Assembly: GCF_002154725.1 (NCBI RefSeq)
Contig: NZ_MTAW01000082.1
Span: forward strand, 33,948-97,947
From: Nostoc sp. 106C
Lineage (GTDB): Bacteria; Cyanobacteriota; Cyanobacteriia; Cyanobacteriales; Nostocaceae
Length of the DNA: 64,000 bases
Reading direction: 5' to 3'
The notes beneath the pieces are model-generated. The model was not told the origin of the DNA and did no database searches. It saw only the letters and a list, made by a program, of their open reading frames with translations. Positions 35,315 through 44,942 of the stretch are shown here, in pieces (positions within the stretch are counted from its first letter, which is position 1; each line of letters starts with the position of its first letter). The position numbers and the translations under genes were made by a program.

Positions 35315-35789
35315 AATTTAATTGAATTGCTGACAACACCAAGCTAATAGACTGTACTTGAGAGTGTTGAGTTCTAGTTTCTATAAGTCAGCACCAAAAA
35401 ATTTGTGTAGTGCGATCGCATCTAGTAGGCAAAGAGAATAGGGTCATGCATGGTTAAGATGACCATCAACCCCTGCAACTGAGGTACTGCAAATGCAACC
35501 TTCCTTCATTAAGCGATCGCCAATCTTTTCTAGGATGGGTTGAGACATTCAGGATCAGCTGAAACGTTCTTGAATAGGTGAGTTGACACTCTCGTGTATA
35601 AAGCTTTCATAACTTACCCGAAAATTTGGGTATGTTTGGGGATTCTTATTTATCTAAAAATAGTACAATTGTTCTAGTGAGAAAGTTTATTTCCCAACGT
35701 CCACCAACTTGAGTGCGATCGCCTTCTAGGAAGAATCCAAGGCGATGGATTTGTTGTGCATATTGGGAATTTTTTAGGAGGTCAACATT
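35315..35789. other. Intergenic region with a LexA-like box
   Basis: Divergent promoters must lie here. I see two HIP1-type sites, an imperfect palindrome TACCCGAAAATTTGGGTA near 35617 and a LexA-like box at 35662-35675. No gene is supported. Confidence 0.5.
35662..35675. promoter_or_regulatory. Candidate LexA operator
   Basis: AGTACAATTGTTCT fits the published cyanobacterial LexA consensus RGTACNNNDGTWCB at every defined position. It lies 115 bases before the start of the unknown gene at 35790. A single 14-mer can arise by chance, so this is a lead only. Confidence 0.45.
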
Positions 35790-36467
35790 ATGATCGCACA
35801 AGTGCAGAGTGTAATTCCAACGCAGGTTGACTCTAAAGCCATTACAAAATCAGAGTTTGAGCAACACGCCCAAGAAAAAGCCAATGCCTTCAAAAGTGTT
35901 AGTGGAGAAAAATTTTCCTTACTTTCGCTGGCTGATGTTACCAAAACAATATTACATCATGCGTTTTGGTTAGCCGAACAAAAACAGCAGCTATCACTCA
36001 AGCAGTACAAAAAGCTACTTGTTGAACGAGGCTGGAGGGGTGAAGAAAAAAGATATCTGAAGATTGCAGCGGTATTTGGTGAGTTTTCGCCTCAAGATTT
36101 AGCACAAATTGAACCCTTGACTGTATATCAGCTAGCAAATAACAGTAATAAATACAAGCAAGTCATAGATGCTCTTTTAGATCTGAGCAGCATTACCCAA
36201 GAAGCTGTGCGTTCTTTAGTCAAAGAACATCGTGCTCCCAAAGCAGCAAAACCAGAAAAACCTAGTATTTGGCGGCGGACAAAGAATGGTGGAAGATATT
36301 GCCAAATCCCCGCCATTCATGAAGAAGATGAGCGCACAGGGGTAACATTGCAACGCATGATGGATACAGAGGGTTTGAGCGCACAGCAAATTGTAGCAGA
36401 AGCTATAGCCCTGCGACAGGCATATCAGGAAGGGCGGCTAGCTTTGGTCAACGAAGACAAAAATTGA
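35790..36467 (+). CDS. Conserved-looking unknown protein, 225 aa
   Basis: I do not recognise this protein. It is soluble, highly charged and mostly helical. Segments are FSLLSLADVTKTILHHAFWLAEQKQQLSLKQYKKLLVERGWRGEEKRYLKIAAVFGEF and IWRRTKNGGRYCQIPAIHEEDERTGVTLQRMMDTEGLSAQQIVAEAIALRQAY. A basic stretch (KEHRAPKAAKPEKPSIWRRTK) could bind nucleic acid. An ideal ribosome site (AGGAGG) lies eight bases upstream of the ATG, so it is probably well expressed. A LexA-like box upstream hints at damage control. The next gene is 103 bases downstream. Confidence 0.75.
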   Translation: MIAQVQSVIPTQVDSKAITKSEFEQHAQEKANAFKSVSGEKFSLLSLADVTKTILHHAFWLAEQKQQLSLKQYKKLLVERGWRGEEKRYLKIAAVFGEFSPQDLAQIEPLTVYQLANNSNKYKQVIDALLDLSSITQEAVRSLVKEHRAPKAAKPEKPSIWRRTKNGGRYCQIPAIHEEDERTGVTLQRMMDTEGLSAQQIVAEAIALRQAYQEGRLALVNEDKN

Positions 36468-36570
36468 CCTAAATTGATGTGGCTTCGACTTATGGTAGAA
36501 GCACAATGTTTGTTTCATCCCTACTATTAAGACCGTAGAAATAAATAGCAGTCTAACTGCTGTGTAACTT

Positions 36571-36783
36571 ATGGACTTTAAATACAGATGGAAAAATGGT
36601 GCTCCACCAAGTCGAGATGAAGCAGCACGGACTCGGCATTTACTTGATGAGAGTCAGTTTGAAAATGAGCAAGACCGTAGCCTAGCGGAGGAAATGGCAA
36701 GAAAACATTTAAACGTACCTCTAACAACTCAAGATGAAGACCGTTCTGTATTGCCTCAAGCTGCTCCCCCCGATCAGAAGTAG
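36571..36783 (+). CDS. Small unknown hydrophilic protein, 70 aa
   Basis: The 70-residue product MDFKYRWKNGAPPSRDEAART...ENEQDRSLAEEMARKHLNVPLTTQDEDRS is strongly charged, without signal peptide or membrane segment, and matches no family I know. It follows the unknown 225-aa gene in the same direction and may share its transcript. An inverted CCGATCA/TGATCGG pair spans the stop codon and could end transcription. Confidence 0.55.
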   Translation: MDFKYRWKNGAPPSRDEAARTRHLLDESQFENEQDRSLAEEMARKHLNVPLTTQDEDRSVLPQAAPPDQK

Positions 36784-37125
36784 AAGTAGCGTTTATCTGC
36801 TTTGATCGGCGGTTAATTATTCATGATTAACTCCCCTCATCCTTTTACGCCCCTAGTATAGGTGGACTGGCTTTGGGGGGAAACTTTTGCTTGATAGATT
36901 ATCTAAATGCGATCGCTTAAATAAGCGTAACAGTAGCGCTATCTGCGGTTCGTAAATGTACGTGATTTTTATACTGAAAGTTTATAGATTTTGCTGAAGA
37001 ATTCATCTCAACATTTTGGACAATTTTGCGAATTTTTTAAGAAATACCATGTTTTTCAGAAAAATGAATAAGTAATCGTAATCCCGTTAATTTGCTCGAA
37101 TAGTTGCGCTGTTAATATCTACACT
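36784..37125. other. Intergenic region, nothing recognised
   Basis: These 342 AT-rich bases contain one HIP1 site near 36908. I see no gene, repeat element or clear promoter motif. Confidence 0.5.
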
Positions 37126-37536
37126 ATGAACATCGATCGATTGCAGGAACTCAAGCAAAAACTGACGAGTGTTGCAGACTTGTCCCAGATCTGGTTATTT
37201 TATATGGATAATTTTGCCGATCATCCGGAGTTTACTGATATGGGTGAGCCTACCCATAATGAATATCTAGATACTGTAATCAACAAGACTTGTCACCAAA
37301 TCTTTGGCAGGGCGATAAAAATTACTGACTTTTTTTCGATTTACATTGCAAAGTATCATTTTTTTCATGGGCCTTTCCAAGCTGAACGGCGTATTGGGGG
37401 TGTGATTTATTTCGAGGATATCAAAATTGGGTTAATTGCAGTTTCGGCAGATTATCCTCCTACCGATGTGGTTAAGTATTCACGTTTTTCTGAAGTGCTT
37501 CAATTGCCAACGCCTAATCGCAACGATCTCAATTGA
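37126..37536 (+). CDS. Unknown protein, 136 aa
   Basis: A soluble protein beginning MNIDRLQELKQKLTSVADLSQIWLFYMDNFADHPEF, with a central FFSIYIAKYHFFHGPFQAERRIGGVIYFEDIKIGLIAV. No motif identifies it. It is acidic at the start and has a compact alpha/beta pattern. It stands alone, 255 bases before the next gene. The coding quality (codon use, ATG start) looks real. Confidence 0.6.
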   Translation: MNIDRLQELKQKLTSVADLSQIWLFYMDNFADHPEFTDMGEPTHNEYLDTVINKTCHQIFGRAIKITDFFSIYIAKYHFFHGPFQAERRIGGVIYFEDIKIGLIAVSADYPPTDVVKYSRFSEVLQLPTPNRNDLN

Positions 37537-37791
37537 GAAGAGGGCCACGCAAAGGAACTCTCCAGAAATCTGAGCGCATTCATGAAGTATTAGGCTTAGT
37601 CTTTGTTAGGTTTCTTCACTTCAACAAAACCTACGAGCGATCGCACTCTGTTTCCATCTCTTGGGAGCCACAATAAGTAGTGTAAATAACCATTCTGAGA
37701 TCTGTCACATTACTTTGTAACTTCACCAAATTGCTCGATAAAGTGTTAATTAAAAACATCTCCCAAATAAAGTTTAGGTAAAATCCGAATA

Positions 37792-38532
37792 ATGAAGAGT
37801 TGGCTGGTTCCTGTTCAAAAGCTTCAACCAAGCGATCGCATAGCCATGTATGCGTTGCTAAATAATCACTTTAAAGGTGTAACCTGGGATGCATTCCAGG
37901 CGGATCTAGAGCGTAAAAACTGGGTGTTGTTGTTAAGGGAAGAAATAACCAATACTCTTAAAGGGTTTTCAACTCTGATGTTGTCCCAAACAACTTTTTT
38001 TGGAGAGCGAATTACTGTAGTATATTCCGGCGATACAATTGTTGATCCTAGTGCTTGGTCGAGTACAACCTTACCGCGTACTTGGATTGCCGCAGTCAAT
38101 TTTCTGCGCGAATACTATACGGAAAATAAATTGTACTGGCTGCTAATTTGCTCTGGTTTCCGCACTTACCGCTTTCTCCCGACTTTTTGGCAAGAGTTTT
38201 ACCCCCGCTATGATGCAGTAACACCTGCGAATAGTGCGAATTTGATGGCAAATCTGGCACAGGAATATTATGGTGATTTTTACGAAGAAGCAACTGGTAT
38301 CGTTCGCTTCCAGCAACCGCAAATTCTCCGGGAAGGTTTAATTGAAATTCCCACAGGAAGACAGACTAACCCCCATATCCAATTTTTTGAGGAAAAAAAC
38401 CCAGGTTATCGGCTTGGTGATGAATTGGTTTGTTTGACTGAAATCAGTTATGACAATCTCACCCGTGCTGGACAAAGAATGTGGCAGTCAGAATCGCTGT
38501 TAGAATTTGTGCAAGATTCTGTGCTCATCTAA
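37792..38532 (+). CDS. Unknown protein, 246 aa, possibly acyltransferase-like
   Basis: The product starts MKSWLVPVQKLQPSDRIAMYALLNNHFKGVTWDAFQADLERKNWVLLLREE and continues with a strand-rich GFSTLMLSQTTFFGERITVVYSGDTIVDPSAW. It then has a helical NFLREYYTENKLYWLLICSGFRTYRFLPTFWQEFYPRYD. The order of secondary structure recalls GNAT-fold acyltransferases, but no acetyl-CoA loop is clear, so I leave the function open. It ends 21 bases before the SulP transporter, so the two are probably cotranscribed. Confidence 0.65.
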   Translation: MKSWLVPVQKLQPSDRIAMYALLNNHFKGVTWDAFQADLERKNWVLLLREEITNTLKGFSTLMLSQTTFFGERITVVYSGDTIVDPSAWSSTTLPRTWIAAVNFLREYYTENKLYWLLICSGFRTYRFLPTFWQEFYPRYDAVTPANSANLMANLAQEYYGDFYEEATGIVRFQQPQILREGLIEIPTGRQTNPHIQFFEEKNPGYRLGDELVCLTEISYDNLTRAGQRMWQSESLLEFVQDSVLI

Positions 38533-38553
38533 AACCTATGCATCAACTTGTGT

Positions 38554-40254
38554 ATGAGAGTTAAAAATGACGAGGTAGCAATATCTACTAACCTGGAAGC
38601 ACCACAGCGTTTCGGTGTCAGTCGCTTGTTTAGTAATCTACGTGGCGATTTGACGGGAGGATTGACAGCGGCGGTGGTAGCATTACCTTTGGCATTAGCC
38701 TTTGCTGTGGCTAGTGGAGTGGAACCAAAAGCGGGACTCTACACTGCTATTGTGGCAGGAATTGTCGCGGCAATCTTTGGGGGTTCGCCAGTACAGATTA
38801 CAGGCCCTACAGGTGCAATGGCTGTGATTTTGGTGGGAATTGTCGCCAAGTACGGCTTAGAGAAAGTTTGGATAGCTGGAGTAATGGCTGGGATAATCCA
38901 GATTGCTTTAGGGGTTGCTAAACTCGGACAATTAGTAAAGTTTATTCCCTATCCGGTGACGGCTGGTTTTACTAATGGTATTGCCGTTATTATTTTTTGT
39001 GGTCAGTTAAATAATTTCTTTGGCTTACAACTACCACGTCAAGAACATTTTCTGCCAGGACTTTGGCAATCTATCACTCACGTAGAAGCTTTAAACTGGG
39101 CAGCAGTTGTACTGGCAATACTGGTGATTGCAACCAATATTTTATGGCCCAAGATTAATACTACAATACCAGGTTCTTTAATGGGGCTGGTGTTGGCAAC
39201 AGCGATCGCATCTTATTTTCATCTCAATGTCCCGACAATTGGAGCCATTCCCCAAGCTTTACCGATGCTTCAAGGTATTCCCCACTGGAATGATTTTGGC
39301 TTGATTCGGGAACTGATTAATCCAGCTTTGGCTTTAGCAGCACTAGGAAGTATTGAATCCTTGCTGTCAGCAGTGGTAGCTGATGGTATGACTGTGAGTG
39401 AGAAACACAATAGCGATCGCGAATTAATTGGTCAAGGTTTAGCAAATATTATTATTCCATTTTTTGGTGGCATCCCAGCCACAGGTGCGATCGCGCGGAC
39501 TGCTGTCAATGTTCGTTCTGGCGGTAAAACCCGACTTTCTGGGGTAATTCATGGCGTTGCTTTAGCCATTATTGTGTTAACTTTAGCACCCCTAGCAGGG
39601 CAGATCCCCTTAGCGGCACTGGCTGGGATTTTGATGGTTGTTAGTCTGCGGATGATTGAGTGGGAAGCCATTGGCTTACTGCTACGTGCTACCTACTCCG
39701 ACTTTGCGGTGATGATTCTCACCTGGTTAGTAACAATATTATTTGACTTGGTTCTCGCTGTCGAAGTGGGATTAATTGCAGCCGGAGCCTTATTTATCAA
39801 ACGCATGAGCGATTTAAGCTTGGCGAAAATTCCGGAAACCGAAGTATTTCCCCCTGGTATTCCTCTGGAATTAGGCAAAGAAATTGCGGTGTATCGCGTA
39901 GATGGCCCCGTATTTTTTGGTGCTGCGGAAAGGTTTGTTACCTTCCTAAGAGAGCAACCAGAAGTGAAGTATTTAATTCTGCGGTTGCGTTTTGTGCCCA
40001 ATATGGATACGACTGGATTAGTCGCGCTAGAAGATATTTACCATGATTTGGAACGCCATAATTGCCGCTTAATTCTCACAGGTTTACAACCCCAAGTTCA
40101 ACAATTACTAGAACGTTCGGGATTGTTAACAACGATTGGGTTATCTAATTGTTTTGAAACAACAACAGATGCGATTTACTCTATCACTCCTCAATCTTCT
40201 CAACCTGTAGCGGCTAATTTTCCATCAAAGGAATTGATTGAATTAAAGGATTAA
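38554..40254 (+). CDS. SulP-family anion transporter with STAS domain
   Basis: The 566-residue membrane protein opens NLRGDLTGGLTAAVVALPLALAFAVASGVEPKAGLYTAIVAGIVAAIFGGSPVQITGPTGAM, the SulP signature, and has about 10-12 helices to residue ~430. The C-terminal ~110 residues form a STAS domain (VYRVDGPVFFGAAERFVTFL, RLRFVPNMDTTGLVALEDI). SulP proteins carry sulfate, bicarbonate or other anions; cyanobacterial BicA belongs here, and this protein has the right length. The sequence does not decide between sulfate and bicarbonate. I start at ATG 38554; an upstream TTG adds two residues. Confidence 0.85.
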   Translation: MRVKNDEVAISTNLEAPQRFGVSRLFSNLRGDLTGGLTAAVVALPLALAFAVASGVEPKAGLYTAIVAGIVAAIFGGSPVQITGPTGAMAVILVGIVAKYGLEKVWIAGVMAGIIQIALGVAKLGQLVKFIPYPVTAGFTNGIAVIIFCGQLNNFFGLQLPRQEHFLPGLWQSITHVEALNWAAVVLAILVIATNILWPKINTTIPGSLMGLVLATAIASYFHLNVPTIGAIPQALPMLQGIPHWNDFGLIRELINPALALAALGSIESLLSAVVADGMTVSEKHNSDRELIGQGLANIIIPFFGGIPATGAIARTAVNVRSGGKTRLSGVIHGVALAIIVLTLAPLAGQIPLAALAGILMVVSLRMIEWEAIGLLLRATYSDFAVMILTWLVTILFDLVLAVEVGLIAAGALFIKRMSDLSLAKIPETEVFPPGIPLELGKEIAVYRVDGPVFFGAAERFVTFLREQPEVKYLILRLRFVPNMDTTGLVALEDIYHDLERHNCRLILTGLQPQVQQLLERSGLLTTIGLSNCFETTTDAIYSITPQSSQPVAANFPSKELIELKD

Positions 40255-40423
40255 AACTATATGGATGAGTGGAAAGAAGATGAATTTAACCACAGATCTA
40301 GACACGAAGTGGCTTCCCGCAGAGTACACAGATGAACACAGATAAATCCGTACCTCAGCAGGCTAGAAACTGCTATAACGCACCATCAACAACTCTTTTA
40401 GTATAAGTATTCTCTATTTCCTC

Positions 40424-40564
40424 AGGACTTACGCAAAATTATAAAAAAACGTAGACGCGTACTCCTTCGGAGAAGCAAGCTACGCGGAGCGTTGCCGCAG
40501 GCTAGCGGCTTCCCGAAGGGTACCGCAAAGGACACAAAGGAAAGAGGGTTTTTGCGTAAGTCCT
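40424..40564. mobile_element. MITE with AGGACTTACGCAA ends, copy 2
   Basis: Perfect 13-base ends at 40424-40436 and 40552-40564 are the same as copy 1 at 31296. The interior differs and consists of small palindromes (CTCCTTCGGAG, GCGTTGCCGCAGGC). It has no coding capacity. Confidence 0.8.
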
Positions 40565-40581
40565 ATTCCTATTCAAAAAAG

Positions 40582-40720
40582 TTATACCATTTTGAAAAAA
40601 GAACGCGACACATGAGTAGGGGCACGGCAGCCACAATCTTTTGGTATATCAAATTATTTTACTGGTGCCGTGCCCCTACAAAGAATTTATCTGTCGCAAA
40701 CATTATTTGAATTGGTATTA
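40582..40720. mobile_element. MITE-like element, TACCA family, copy B
   Basis: Ends are TTATACCATTTTGAAA and TTTGAATTGGTATTA. Inside, TAGGGGCACGGCA pairs with TGCCGTGCCCCTA. No gene is present. Confidence 0.6.
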
Positions 40721-40749
40721 GATATTTCTGGTAAAACAGTATTAATCCT

Positions 40750-41832
40750 ATGCATCCTACCAGCTTAAACTCAATTTTTAACAATCCCAAACAATTTGTT
40801 GAGGGATGGTACTGGGCATTACCATCGAGAAAATTGAAGGTTGGTAGGGTGAAGGCTGTAACGCTACTGGGTAGAAACCTGGCAATTTATCGCGGAGTTA
40901 GTGGTCAGGTGGTGGCGGTGGATGCTTATTGTCCGCACATGGGCGCACATTTAGCAGAGGGTAAGGTAGAAGGTGAGGGAATTCGCTGCTTCTTTCATAA
41001 TTGGAAATATGATGATCGCGGAATTTGTGTAGATGTTCCTTCTCTAAGTAAACCGCTACCGGTGTGTATCAAAACCTGGTCAACGGCAGAAAAGTACGGC
41101 ATGATTTGGGTTTGGGTAGGAGAGGAAAAGCCAAGTTCGCTGCCTTTTGTACCGGAATTAGAACAGGTAGACTGCGATTATATATTGGGGACTCGGTTTA
41201 TCAAAAACTGCCATCCTAATGTGTTGTTGATTAATGCGATCGATGCTCATCACTTCAATACAGTACACAATCTACCTTTGGAGATTGTATTTGATTCCCA
41301 AGACCTCAACTCCAACGCTATTACCTTCAGCAACACGACACGGGGAGGCGATGATTCCTGGTTAATCCGCCTGATTCGTCCTTTGTACCGCAATGAAGTT
41401 ACTTATAGTATGTGTTACTGGTATGGCAGCACTGGGACTGTGACACTGGGGCCGGATTTTCTCCACTTCTATATTATATTTGCACTGCGAATGATTGAAG
41501 ATGGTAAAACCGAGGGGCAAACAATCCTTGTGACTCCCAAGCGATCTGGATGTTTAGGATGGGGTGTCAATCGTGGGTTGCTGTGGCTAACGCAGCAGGT
41601 TGGTAATTACTTCGCTAAAGGTGATACGCAGGTGTTTCAGACAATTCAGTTTGACTTAAAGACACCTACCAAAGCGGATCAGTCAATTGTGCAATTTATC
41701 CAGCACGTTAATCGCCAAAAAGCTTTAAGCTGGGGAACTTGGGAAACTGTTGATAGTCCAGAAGAAAGCGATTCTCCACAGGAGACACTTCGCGATCGCC
41801 ATCCTTCATTATTTGAACATGAAAAACATTGA
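40750..41832 (+). CDS. Rieske non-haem iron oxygenase (alpha-subunit type)
   Basis: The 360-residue protein has a Rieske [2Fe-2S] site CPHMGAH (C61, H63) and CFFHNWKY (C80, H83). A catalytic mononuclear iron site DAHHFNTVH follows (D165, H168, H173, the D-x2-H-x4-H signature). It is shaped like single-component ring-hydroxylating or demethylating oxygenases (the PaO/KshA/VanA branch). These use NADH-derived electrons via a ferredoxin to hydroxylate aromatic, steroid or alkyl substrates. A suitable ferredoxin lies 3.5 kb downstream. Its last 14 bases overlap the ferritin-like gene, which implies translational coupling. Substrate unknown. Confidence 0.88.
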   Translation: MHPTSLNSIFNNPKQFVEGWYWALPSRKLKVGRVKAVTLLGRNLAIYRGVSGQVVAVDAYCPHMGAHLAEGKVEGEGIRCFFHNWKYDDRGICVDVPSLSKPLPVCIKTWSTAEKYGMIWVWVGEEKPSSLPFVPELEQVDCDYILGTRFIKNCHPNVLLINAIDAHHFNTVHNLPLEIVFDSQDLNSNAITFSNTTRGGDDSWLIRLIRPLYRNEVTYSMCYWYGSTGTVTLGPDFLHFYIIFALRMIEDGKTEGQTILVTPKRSGCLGWGVNRGLLWLTQQVGNYFAKGDTQVFQTIQFDLKTPTKADQSIVQFIQHVNRQKALSWGTWETVDSPEESDSPQETLRDRHPSLFEHEKH

Positions 41833-42736
41833 TTTAGAATATAAAATTGCCGGACTTGACCTACCGCACATAGATCCCAATGACCGATTGCAACGCATAC
41901 TAAAAGCAGCATTACCAAATCAGAGCGATAATGCGCCGCATCCTCAATCAAATTATTGGGATGCTGGATTTTTTAACCTGCATCAAGTCAAAATTTTTCA
42001 ACAAGCGAATCAAGCCGAACAATCTGCCATACTTCAACTTCTCAATCGCAGCCTGTTGGAAGAATCATATTTCATTGAAAAAGCAGGCGTTGGCTACATG
42101 GCAAAAATGGTGTTGTTAGCCGAAACAGTTGAAGAGCGAATGCTCTACGGACTGTTCACAGCTGATGAAGCTACTCACCTCAGCCAAATAACTCATTTTT
42201 TACCAGAACTCGAACCAACTAGCAGCAACGATCCATTTCTGAGTTTACTAGCAGAAGTAGTTGAAAGTGCAGACAAAACAGTATTGTTGTTTGTGCTTCA
42301 GGTTGTATTAGAAGGATGGGGCTTAAGTCATTACCGCCGCTTGGCGAAAGAATGCCATCATCCCATCCTAGGGGAACTGTTCTCAAGTTTTCTCCAAGCA
42401 GAAGCCCGCCATCACGGTACAGGAACAATGCTGTTTAACCGAAATCCTGTTTCAGCATCCAGTCAAACAGCTGCAATCGATGTGTTAGCTAGCTTTCTGT
42501 CTATGGTGCAAGTAGGGCCGCAAAGTGTGCTATCAGCTATTGAGCAAGTAAAAGGACATCTGACGCGATCGCAAAAAATCCAAATCCTCGAAGAATTGGA
42601 TACAGAAACCCACAGTGGAACCAGATTACAAATACTGCGATCGCTCATGCGAGGAGCATCCGCAGAGGCGATCGTTCAAGCCTTAGACGAACGAGGAGCC
42701 TTTGAACCACTCCCCCCTCATAAATGTGTGTATTAA
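41819..42736 (+). CDS. Ferritin-like diiron protein
   Basis: The 305-residue protein contains a four-helix ferritin-like core with likely diiron ligands: a Glu in EESYFIEKAG (E82 or E87), E117 and H120 in ADEATH, E165 in VLEGWG, and E195 and H198 in AEARHH. Two ExxH motifs are typical of diiron oxygenases, desaturases and the broad ferritin-like domain. I prefer ATG 41819, inside the Rieske gene end, since the upstream codons are in the overlap. Its function could be oxygenation, desaturation or iron delivery to the neighbouring enzymes. The gene ends in a four-base overlap with the convergent hydrolase. Confidence 0.8.
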   Translation: MKNIDLEYKIAGLDLPHIDPNDRLQRILKAALPNQSDNAPHPQSNYWDAGFFNLHQVKIFQQANQAEQSAILQLLNRSLLEESYFIEKAGVGYMAKMVLLAETVEERMLYGLFTADEATHLSQITHFLPELEPTSSNDPFLSLLAEVVESADKTVLLFVLQVVLEGWGLSHYRRLAKECHHPILGELFSSFLQAEARHHGTGTMLFNRNPVSASSQTAAIDVLASFLSMVQVGPQSVLSAIEQVKGHLTRSQKIQILEELDTETHSGTRLQILRSLMRGASAEAIVQALDERGAFEPLPPHKCVY

Positions 42737-43482
42737 TAAGTATCATTAGTTAACACTGAGGCAAGGTGAGCAGGACGAGACAAGTGTGGGCAATGTCCTC
42801 CAGGCAATTCTATGGCATCAACTCCCAAACGTTTACGTGCAGCGTAGCGTGACCATACAGGAGAAATTATCCGGTCATCATTACAAACAATATATTTACA
42901 TTCTACATTTGGTAAAGAATTCAAGGGATTGACCTCATAAATATATGCCATTGATTGCTGCGAACGACTCTTTGAAAGTGCCCAGCGCATTACATCCGGT
43001 TGGCAATCATGATAGAAAAGTTCAATTAATACTGCTTCATCAGAAAAGTCTTTACCAACAGAAACTGGATTAAACATATCAGGTTCATCATCGAATTCTT
43101 TCAGTTGACTTAACTCTTTTGGTTCGTAATTTAGTGTTTTAAGGCTATCAGCATCGAGATTATGAGAAAATTGATCGAGTGTACTAATTCCTGGGTATGG
43201 AATCAGCGCAGTCAGGAATACAAGTTGGCGTACTTGATGAGCTTCTGCAACGAGGGGAATAACAGTACCAGCCATAGAATGACCAACCAGCACAATATCA
43301 TCATCGGTTTTTGGCAGCGCTTGAAGTACTACATCTGTAAATTGCGATGAACTTGCAGATGCATCTTCAATTGGCAAATCCATTGCTACTGTTTTGTGAC
43401 CTTGCGCTTCTAAATAAGGAATTAACAAATCCCAACACCAAGCGCCTTGAAATGCACCGTGAACTAGACAAAAAAGACTCAT
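42733..43482 (-). CDS. Alpha/beta hydrolase, MES/HNL-like
   Basis: At 249 residues this is the compact esterase fold seen in plant methylesterases and hydroxynitrile lyases. It starts FCLVHGAFQGAWCWDLLIPYLEAQGHKTVAMDLP and has the nucleophile in VLVGHSMAGTVIPL, an acid in CNDDRIISP and the late His in LPGGHCPHL. It is encoded on the opposite strand inside the oxygenase cluster, converging on the ferritin-like gene with a four-base overlap. It may hydrolyse an ester product of the pathway, or be an unrelated insertion. Confidence 0.82.
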   Translation of the reverse strand: MSLFCLVHGAFQGAWCWDLLIPYLEAQGHKTVAMDLPIEDASASSSQFTDVVLQALPKTDDDIVLVGHSMAGTVIPLVAEAHQVRQLVFLTALIPYPGISTLDQFSHNLDADSLKTLNYEPKELSQLKEFDDEPDMFNPVSVGKDFSDEAVLIELFYHDCQPDVMRWALSKSRSQQSMAYIYEVNPLNSLPNVECKYIVCNDDRIISPVWSRYAARKRLGVDAIELPGGHCPHLSRPAHLASVLTNDTY

Positions 43483-43587
43483 AACGAATTTAGGTAAGTT
43501 TTTTGATTTGTGTTTATCTTCTAGTTTACATCTTGCACCATTTTCAAAAAGCCTTGCTACTAGCTCACCGATTTATAGATATTCTTT

Positions 43588-44793
43588 ATGAAAAATACTA
43601 TTCACCAACTATCAGATAGTCCAACAACTTATCGCAAATTACAAATTAACCACACCCGCAACAAACAGCAGGATCATACTGCTTTAATGGATGAAGCGAC
43701 CGCCAAGTTCCGCTATGAAGATTGTCAAAACGAGTATTGGAATCCAGAAGAATTTTCCCTACTCTACGGTACAGCTTTATGGCAACAGTCCAGCGAACAT
43801 CAACGTGTAATTTTAAATCAACTTTACTGGGTAGCATACTACTCACAAATTGTTTCCGCCGAGATTGCAACTATCTATTTCAATCAAACCAGTGCAGCCG
43901 GACTTTACGCTCAAGAAGACTTCCGCTTAATCTGCGATACTTTAGATCTAGAATCCTCTCAAGAAAGGGCGCACATTAACGCATTCCGCACAATTGCTAA
44001 ACAGGTTGAGCAAGCATTATTTGGGGAACTCATCTTTACTTACCCCATGCGCGGCCCGTTTACCGAAACGATGGTTTATGCTGACACTAACGCCCTAAAA
44101 ACTTGGTGGAAAAAAATTCAACTTCAATACTTCGGGCTAATTTCTGCGAATAACACCTTTTTAGCTTGTCAGTATTTCACAGTCCGAGGAGTGCGGACAC
44201 TAAATGGCAAATTAGTACAGCATAAACTCAGTAATTATTATCAGAAACATCCCCATCCAGATACTGCTCCGATTCCTGCCAAAATATCTTACTATCACTT
44301 TCTGGATGAAAGCTTTCACTTCAATAGTTCGACAATTCTATCTCACGATGTTGTTACTTGCCTTGCTCCACCAACTGCATTTGAGCGATTAGTTGCTAAT
44401 CTTGGACTGGTAGGATGTCAGCGCGATCACTTTCACTTTTCGGCGGCGATTAACGGGATTTTTTGGTACGATCCAGCGCTGTATAGCAAAATTTATCGTG
44501 TGTTGCGATCGCCAATTTTTTCTATGAGCGATCTGGATGCTAAAGAAATGATGCGTCGCTGTTTTACCGAGGAGTCCGAAGGGTTACAGCGCAGTTTTTT
44601 AACACATCAAGAAGCAATGGCATCTTATAAAGTATATGTGGAAAGACTCGATTATCTTTGGCAACGAAATCGAGAAATGTCACTCATGGGAACTAATTCA
44701 ATTTCTCAATATTTGGCGACTCAACAAAAGGCTTTTCAACGTTTCAACCAGCATCAAAGTGAGGATTTACAGAGATTTGCTACAAATGAATAG
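43588..44793 (+). CDS. AurF-like diiron oxygenase
   Basis: The 401-residue protein has the pattern of p-aminobenzoate N-oxygenase (AurF) metal ligands: E92 (VSAEIATIYF), ExxH as E126 and H129 (QERAHINAF), and HxxxExxH as H237, E241 and H244 (YHFLDESFHFN). A further Glu (perhaps E147 or E160) would complete the site. AurF-type enzymes oxidise aryl amines to nitro groups, and relatives do other amine or C-H oxidations. The body of the protein is much longer than a plain ferritin fold. Reading frame, ATG start and position suggest a partner of the Rieske and ferredoxin genes. The actual substrate is unknown. Confidence 0.75.
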   Translation: MKNTIHQLSDSPTTYRKLQINHTRNKQQDHTALMDEATAKFRYEDCQNEYWNPEEFSLLYGTALWQQSSEHQRVILNQLYWVAYYSQIVSAEIATIYFNQTSAAGLYAQEDFRLICDTLDLESSQERAHINAFRTIAKQVEQALFGELIFTYPMRGPFTETMVYADTNALKTWWKKIQLQYFGLISANNTFLACQYFTVRGVRTLNGKLVQHKLSNYYQKHPHPDTAPIPAKISYYHFLDESFHFNSSTILSHDVVTCLAPPTAFERLVANLGLVGCQRDHFHFSAAINGIFWYDPALYSKIYRVLRSPIFSMSDLDAKEMMRRCFTEESEGLQRSFLTHQEAMASYKVYVERLDYLWQRNREMSLMGTNSISQYLATQQKAFQRFNQHQSEDLQRFATNE

Positions 44794-44942
44794 AGTATTA
44801 CAAACAAGCTAAACTGTATGTATAAGCTAGTAGAATATTGCTAGCAATTGATACAAATCTTAATTTATATATTTGCTAAAACAAAAGTCATTTACATGGC
44901 TTTTGTCAGAAGATATCAGTGGACGTTAAGGAGATAAATATC

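Larger units (their letters stand above)
40255..40749. other. Intergenic region with two MITE-like elements
   Basis: It holds part of a dispersed CACAGATGAACACAGATAAA-type repeat near 40328, MITE copy 2 (40424-40564) and the TACCA-family element B (40582-40720). The latter ends 29 bases before the Rieske gene, so that gene may be expressed from element sequence. Confidence 0.6.
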
